Shown here: positions 15,371 to 18,581 of the stretch, piece by piece
Position numbering within the stretch: position 1 is the first letter of the stretch
Layout: every line of letters begins with the position of its first letter
Source of the DNA: Pirellulales bacterium
GTDB lineage: Bacteria > Planctomycetota > Planctomycetia > Pirellulales > JAICIG01
Length of the DNA: 18,581 nt
Direction of reading: 5' to 3'
NCBI GenBank assembly: GCA_025924495.1
Contig: JAICIG010000120.1
Coordinates: 1 to 18,581 of the forward strand
The notes under the pieces: generated by a model
Told to the model about the DNA's origin: nothing
What the model saw: the letters and a program-made list of their open reading frames with translations, nothing else
Database searches by the model: none
Program-made: the position numbers and the translations under genes

Positions 15371-16949
15371 ATTCCGGAGCGATGTTGACAGCCTTCAATT
15401 CGCCGTCGGGGCTAATGATTCGTAGCCGCACCGCCCCGTTTTTGTCGGCCACCGCCCGACGAAACTCATCCGGAGTCTCCACTGGCGTGGAACCGACATG
15501 GCTAATGCGCGTACCCGGACGCAAGCCGGCGCGCCATGCCGGACTTTCGGTTTCGACGTCGCGAGCGGCAACACACACGCCGGAGAAACCTGACAACCGA
15601 GCAAAGTCGGCGATTTCGCCGGGGTTCACCTGCCGGGTCACGGTCGGGTAGTCGACTCGCATTCCGCGCCATGCGGGAGGCCGCTCAGTGACGATTTGTT
15701 CGAGCGCCAGAGGGTATTTGCTCAGTACAACTTTCTTCTGCAGCGTCTGTCCGCCTCGCAGAATCGTCAATGTCGTAGTCGCCGCCGGCGGTAACTTGCC
15801 AACGTGCAGTTTAAGTCCATCCGCGTCGTAAATCGGTCGACCGTCCACATGAGTCACAATGTCGCCCGGTTCAACTCCATAACGGGCGGCTGGGTCGCCG
15901 GGGCGCACATCCTGGACGAGCGAGCCGTGCCAACCCTTCAGTACATCAAGCGGATGCAAGTGCTGGGGGACGATGCCCAGCAGCCCGTATTCCACTTCTC
16001 GCCCCTTCTTGAGCGTATCGACAATACGTCGGAAGCTATCGTCGACGGGGATCGCATAGCCCGCAGGCAGTTCGTAGCCGGCCGTGGCTGCCAGCGAAGT
16101 CGTCAAACCAACCATTTCACCGCGCAAATTCAGCAGCGCTCCGCCGCTCGTGCCAAGATTCAGTTTCGCATCGGTTTGGATCAGCGTGCCGAAGTGATGC
16201 AGCATTTTCGTGGCGTCTGTCGCCGGCAAATGATCGACGCGCGGCGGCGATCCAGCCTTTCGCGCGAGGTTGGAGACAATTCCCCAACTGGCGCTCGCCT
16301 GACCGTCGCGCGCAATGGCATACGGATTACCGAGCGAAATGACAATTTGTCCCTTATGCAGTGTCGTTGCGTCGCCCAATGAAATTGGCACGAAGTCGTT
16401 GTCGCTTTTCAATCGTGGCTGCTTCAGAGCCAGCACCGCCAGATCGCTGCGAGGATCGGTCGCCTTAATCTGCATTTCGAAGACTTTGTGATCGATGGTC
16501 GTCACAAAGTGGTCGCTGTCGGCGTCGATGACGTGCGCGTTGGTAAGCACGAGCCCGCTGGCATCAATAATCACGCCTGTGGCAAACTCGTTAGGCACGA
16601 ACTCCGGATCGCGAGGATCAGCCGGCACGTTGCCTGCCTGTCGCGCCGCCAAGCCCAGTAGATCGGGCTGCGCATCGTGACGTGCGTATTCCGACGATTT
16701 GCTGCGCCGCGCGATGCTGACGACTGATTTCTCCGCGCGAGCGATGGCACGGGCAACCACTCGCTCCATGGCCGAAACCAATTGCAGATCGGCCTCGGCT
16801 TGCGCATCAAGTCGATCGTCTTTACGCTCCCCGGCGATTCCCGATTCTGCGGGCGCCTGCGCTTGCGCACGAGAGGTGGTTCCGCCGGCCAGCGTTAGCG
16901 CTAATGCCAACGCCAGCAGGCCCATCGGTCCGCACGAACGTCTGCTCAT
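15369..16949 (-). CDS. Exported HtrA/Deg-type serine protease with two PDZ domains
   Basis: This is a periplasmic protein-quality protease by family. The 526-residue precursor has a signal peptide (about 10-30: LLALALALTLAGG, then SRAQAQA). A trypsin-like domain (about 70-315) contains the triad His139 (LTNAHVID), Asp169 (DPRSDLAVL) and Ser268. A first PDZ domain spans about 320-410 (GVEPGDIVTHVDG) and a second about 455-520 (GLRPGTRISHVG). The nucleophile motif is LGTSGGALL, not the usual PGNSGGPL, but Ser and the GG remain, so activity is plausible. The protease is called complete, but which Deg paralogue it is cannot be decided. It starts 89 nt after recA, with no clear promoter between, so it may be transcribed with recA. 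GAGAG precedes the ATG. Confidence 0.88.
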   Translation of the reverse strand: MSRRSCGPMGLLALALALTLAGGTTSRAQAQAPAESGIAGERKDDRLDAQAEADLQLVSAMERVVARAIARAEKSVVSIARRSKSSEYARHDAQPDLLGLAARQAGNVPADPRDPEFVPNEFATGVIIDASGLVLTNAHVIDADSDHFVTTIDHKVFEMQIKATDPRSDLAVLALKQPRLKSDNDFVPISLGDATTLHKGQIVISLGNPYAIARDGQASASWGIVSNLARKAGSPPRVDHLPATDATKMLHHFGTLIQTDAKLNLGTSGGALLNLRGEMVGLTTSLAATAGYELPAGYAIPVDDSFRRIVDTLKKGREVEYGLLGIVPQHLHPLDVLKGWHGSLVQDVRPGDPAARYGVEPGDIVTHVDGRPIYDADGLKLHVGKLPPAATTTLTILRGGQTLQKKVVLSKYPLALEQIVTERPPAWRGMRVDYPTVTRQVNPGEIADFARLSGFSGVCVAARDVETESPAWRAGLRPGTRISHVGSTPVETPDEFRRAVADKNGAVRLRIISPDGELKAVNIAPE

Positions 16950-16995
16950 GGGTACGCACTCTCACCGGTCCCGGGAAAGCACTGCGTCCCAACGC

Positions 16996-17016
16996 GAGCC
17001 GACGCTAGTCGGACTC
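16996..17016 (-). other. Stem-loop between recA and the HtrA-type gene
   Basis: On the minus strand CCGAC pairs with GTCGG around TAGC, extended by GAG and CTC with one bulged base. It starts 22 nt after the recA stop. No T-tract follows, so partial termination or mRNA processing are both possible. Confidence 0.35.
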
Positions 17017-17038
17017 TCGAACACGCCGCTTTCCGAAG

Positions 17039-18178
17039 TTATTCTTCCGCCGCCCCACTCGCCCCGTCGCCACCCGCCGCACCGGCAGTCGTCGTGGCTC
17101 CGGCCGCCAGAATCTTGGCCTTCAATTCCTCGGTAAACGTTGGATTCTCTTCGAGGTAGGCTTTGGCCTTCTCGCGACCCTGCCCTAGCTGCAAATCGCC
17201 ATAACGGAACCACGCCCCCGAGCGGACCACGAGTTTCTGGGCGATCGCCAGGTCGAGCACGTCCCCCTCGTAGCTGATGCCGTTGGTATGCATCATATCA
17301 AACTCGGCGACTCGGAAGGGGGGCGCAACCTTGTTTTTCACCACTTTGGCACGCACGCGCTGTCCCACAACCTCTTCCCCCTCCTTGAGTTGGCCAATTC
17401 GCCGCACATCCACTCGGCAAGAAGAGTAGAACTTCAAAGCGCGGCCGCCCGGGGTCGTTTCAGGGCTGCCAAACATGACCCCGATTTTCTCGCGGATCTG
17501 ATTGATAAAGATCACCGAAGTCTTGCTTTTGGAAATTGCGCCGGTCAACTTTCGCATCGACTGGCTCATCAGCCGGGCTTGTAAACCCACGTGAGAGTCG
17601 CCGATCTCGCCATCCAACTCCTTTTGCGGAACCAAGGCCGCAACCGAGTCGACGACGATTACGTCGACCGCATTCGACTTAATCAGCATTTCGGTGATAT
17701 GCATCGCCTCTTCGCCACTGCTGGGCTGGCTGACCAAGAGCGTCTCCAGCTCCACCCCAAGCTTCTTGGCCCAACTGGGGTCTAAGGCGTGTTCTGCGTC
17801 GATAAATGCCGCAATGCCGCCGGCGCGTTGCGACTGGGCAATCACGTGCAGGGCCAACGTCGTCTTGCCGCTCGATTCCGGCCCGTAAATCTCGATGATA
17901 CGCCCGCGGGGAATGCCGAAACCGCCCAGCGCCAGATCGAGCGAGAGGCTGCCGGTCGGGATCCCTTCGATGCGAATGCCGTGCTCGACGCCCAGCGGCA
18001 TGATTGCCCCTTCGCCGAACTGCTTTTCGATCTGCGCCAGCGTGTTCTTCAGCGTCGGGTTTCCGTCCAGCATCGAGTTGGCGGCTTCGGCCTTTTTGCC
18101 CGTCGCCTTCCCAGCAGACTTCGCCATCGGACCTTCCTTCTTGGCCATACGATGATTGGACTTTTCGGCGGCTACCAT
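17039..18178 (-). CDS. recA: Recombinase RecA
   Basis: RecA forms filaments on single-stranded DNA, performs strand exchange and triggers LexA self-cleavage. In the 379-residue protein the core is canonical: Walker A GPESSGKT at 99-106, Walker B VIVVD at 173-177, and the L2 DNA-binding loop near 227-245 ([20 protein letters not shown]). The C-terminal tail is rich in Ala, Gly and Glu. The ATG at 18178 has AAGGAAG upstream with good spacing. A second ATG at 18127 also has an AAGGAAGG and would remove 17 basic residues; the choice between them is open. The longer frame to 18415 is rejected because it runs through the promoter. The promoter at 18293-18321 gives a leader of about 108 nt containing a tandem repeat. 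Confidence 0.96.
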   Translation of the reverse strand: MVAAEKSNHRMAKKEGPMAKSAGKATGKKAEAANSMLDGNPTLKNTLAQIEKQFGEGAIMPLGVEHGIRIEGIPTGSLSLDLALGGFGIPRGRIIEIYGPESSGKTTLALHVIAQSQRAGGIAAFIDAEHALDPSWAKKLGVELETLLVSQPSSGEEAMHITEMLIKSNAVDVIVVDSVAALVPQKELDGEIGDSHVGLQARLMSQSMRKLTGAISKSKTSVIFINQIREKIGVMFGSPETTPGGRALKFYSSCRVDVRRIGQLKEGEEVVGQRVRAKVVKNKVAPPFRVAEFDMMHTNGISYEGDVLDLAIAQKLVVRSGAWFRYGDLQLGQGREKAKAYLEENPTFTEELKAKILAAGATTTAGAAGGDGASGAAEE

Positions 18179-18231
18179 AGATTTCTTCCTTCTAATCTTA
18201 AATGCCCTGATCTGGCTCGCCCGGAATGGGC

Positions 18232-18275
18232 AACGAGAGCTTTTTGAACCAAAAACGAGAGCTTTTTGAACCAAA
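18232..18275 (-). repeat. Perfect 22-bp tandem duplication in the recA leader
   Basis: Bases 18232-18253 and 18254-18275 are identical. On the minus strand each unit contains GGTTCAAAAAGCTCTCG flanked by T-runs. Both copies fall between the predicted transcription start (near 18286) and the recA start codon. Confidence 0.9.
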
Positions 18276-18292
18276 TAGGTGAACTGATGAAT

Positions 18293-18321
18293 ACTATATC
18301 GGTGTTCACTAGTCCATTCAA
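18293..18321 (-). promoter_or_regulatory. recA promoter
   Basis: On the minus strand -35 TTGAAT (plus 18316-18321, 4 of 6) and -10 TATAGT (plus 18293-18298, 5 of 6) are 17 nt apart. A run of eight A on the minus strand (plus 18338-18345) lies at about -52 to -59, where a distal UP element would be. A dyad of GTGAAC and GTTCAC (plus 18279-18284 and 18304-18309) brackets the -10. Confidence 0.62.
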
Positions 18322-18457
18322 GTTTAGTCGCACAAAGTTTTTTTTCCGCCGGCCAACCTCCTGGGGTGAATCCTGGTAAATAACGGGCGGTAGCGCCTGC
18401 GCCGACGTCAGGCATCGCCTTCGACGACCCATCTTATCAAACCGCGAAACCCCGGGC

Positions 18458-18581
18458 CTACCGGCCATTCAAGGGCGCCGTCGCCAGCACTTCGTACGTC
18501 GGCCCGTCACGGCCTAATTCGCTGGAAAAGACCACGATTTCATCCACGCTCGACACGCCGCCAGAGAAATCGACCTCGCGC
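18458..18581 (-). CDS. thpR: RNA 2',3'-cyclic phosphodiesterase (2'-5' RNA ligase family), C-terminal end only
   Basis: Only the last 40 residues or so are in the window, ending at a TAG at 18458. The readable end includes SSVDEIVVFSSELGRDGPTY, EVLATAPL and then NGR. The pattern of an E-hydrophobic-F-S-L-G-P-x-Y segment followed by a final APL strand is how ThpR/LigT proteins end, and thpR beside recA is a common bacterial arrangement. The catalytic HxTx motifs are outside the window, so the call rests on the tail and the neighbourhood. It ends 279 nt upstream of recA, which has its own promoter. Confidence 0.65.
   Translation of the reverse strand, partial: REVDFSGGVSSVDEIVVFSSELGRDGPTYEVLATAPLNGR

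Noticed and set aside
18232..18275. Tandem repeat as the start of a CRISPR array
   Set aside because: Two units abut with no spacer between them, and no cas gene is near.
18179..18415. Extension of recA to an upstream start
   Set aside because: The extra 79 codons cross the predicted promoter and both tandem repeats and show no RecA likeness, while the ATG at 18178 has a good ribosome site.

Overview
The window reads as a stretch of GC-rich chromosome from a planctomycete, most likely of the Pirellulales type. That placement is inference. It rests on the form of the IF-2 N-terminus, on two exported proteins with secretin-like short domains of a kind common in that phylum, and on the gene order. 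No rRNA, tRNA, insertion sequence, CRISPR array or phage gene was recognised. All fifteen genes lie on the minus strand, so they are transcribed from high to low coordinates; both end genes are cut by the window.

In transcription order: the tail of an RNA 2',3'-cyclic phosphodiesterase gene (thpR), recA, an exported HtrA-type serine protease with two PDZ domains, alaS, a small exported protein of unknown function, then a compact fatty-acid synthesis cluster rpmF-fabD-fabG-acpP-fabF. After it come an exported secretin-like protein, a second ketosynthase-family protein that has lost its catalytic cysteine, an ABC-transporter ATPase of the MalK/UgpC type without permease neighbours, and finally nusA and the first third of infB.

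The clusters make functional sense. FabD loads malonate on AcpP, FabF condenses and FabG reduces; rpmF (bL32) leads the unit as in many bacteria, but plsX and fabH are absent from their usual place. nusA-infB is the usual transcription-translation pair, without rimP upstream. recA next to thpR is a common bacterial neighbourhood.

The points most worth a second look are: the ketosynthase homologue with Glu-His-Asn in place of Cys-His-His; an intrinsic-terminator hairpin between a candidate promoter and acpP, which looks like an attenuator; a perfect 22-bp tandem duplication in the predicted recA leader; inverted repeats spanning the rpmF promoter and leader; two exported proteins with related short domains on either side of the fatty-acid cluster; and hairpins without U-tracts just after several stop codons. 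Nothing here is clearly a new multi-gene system. All motif, promoter and hairpin calls were made by eye.
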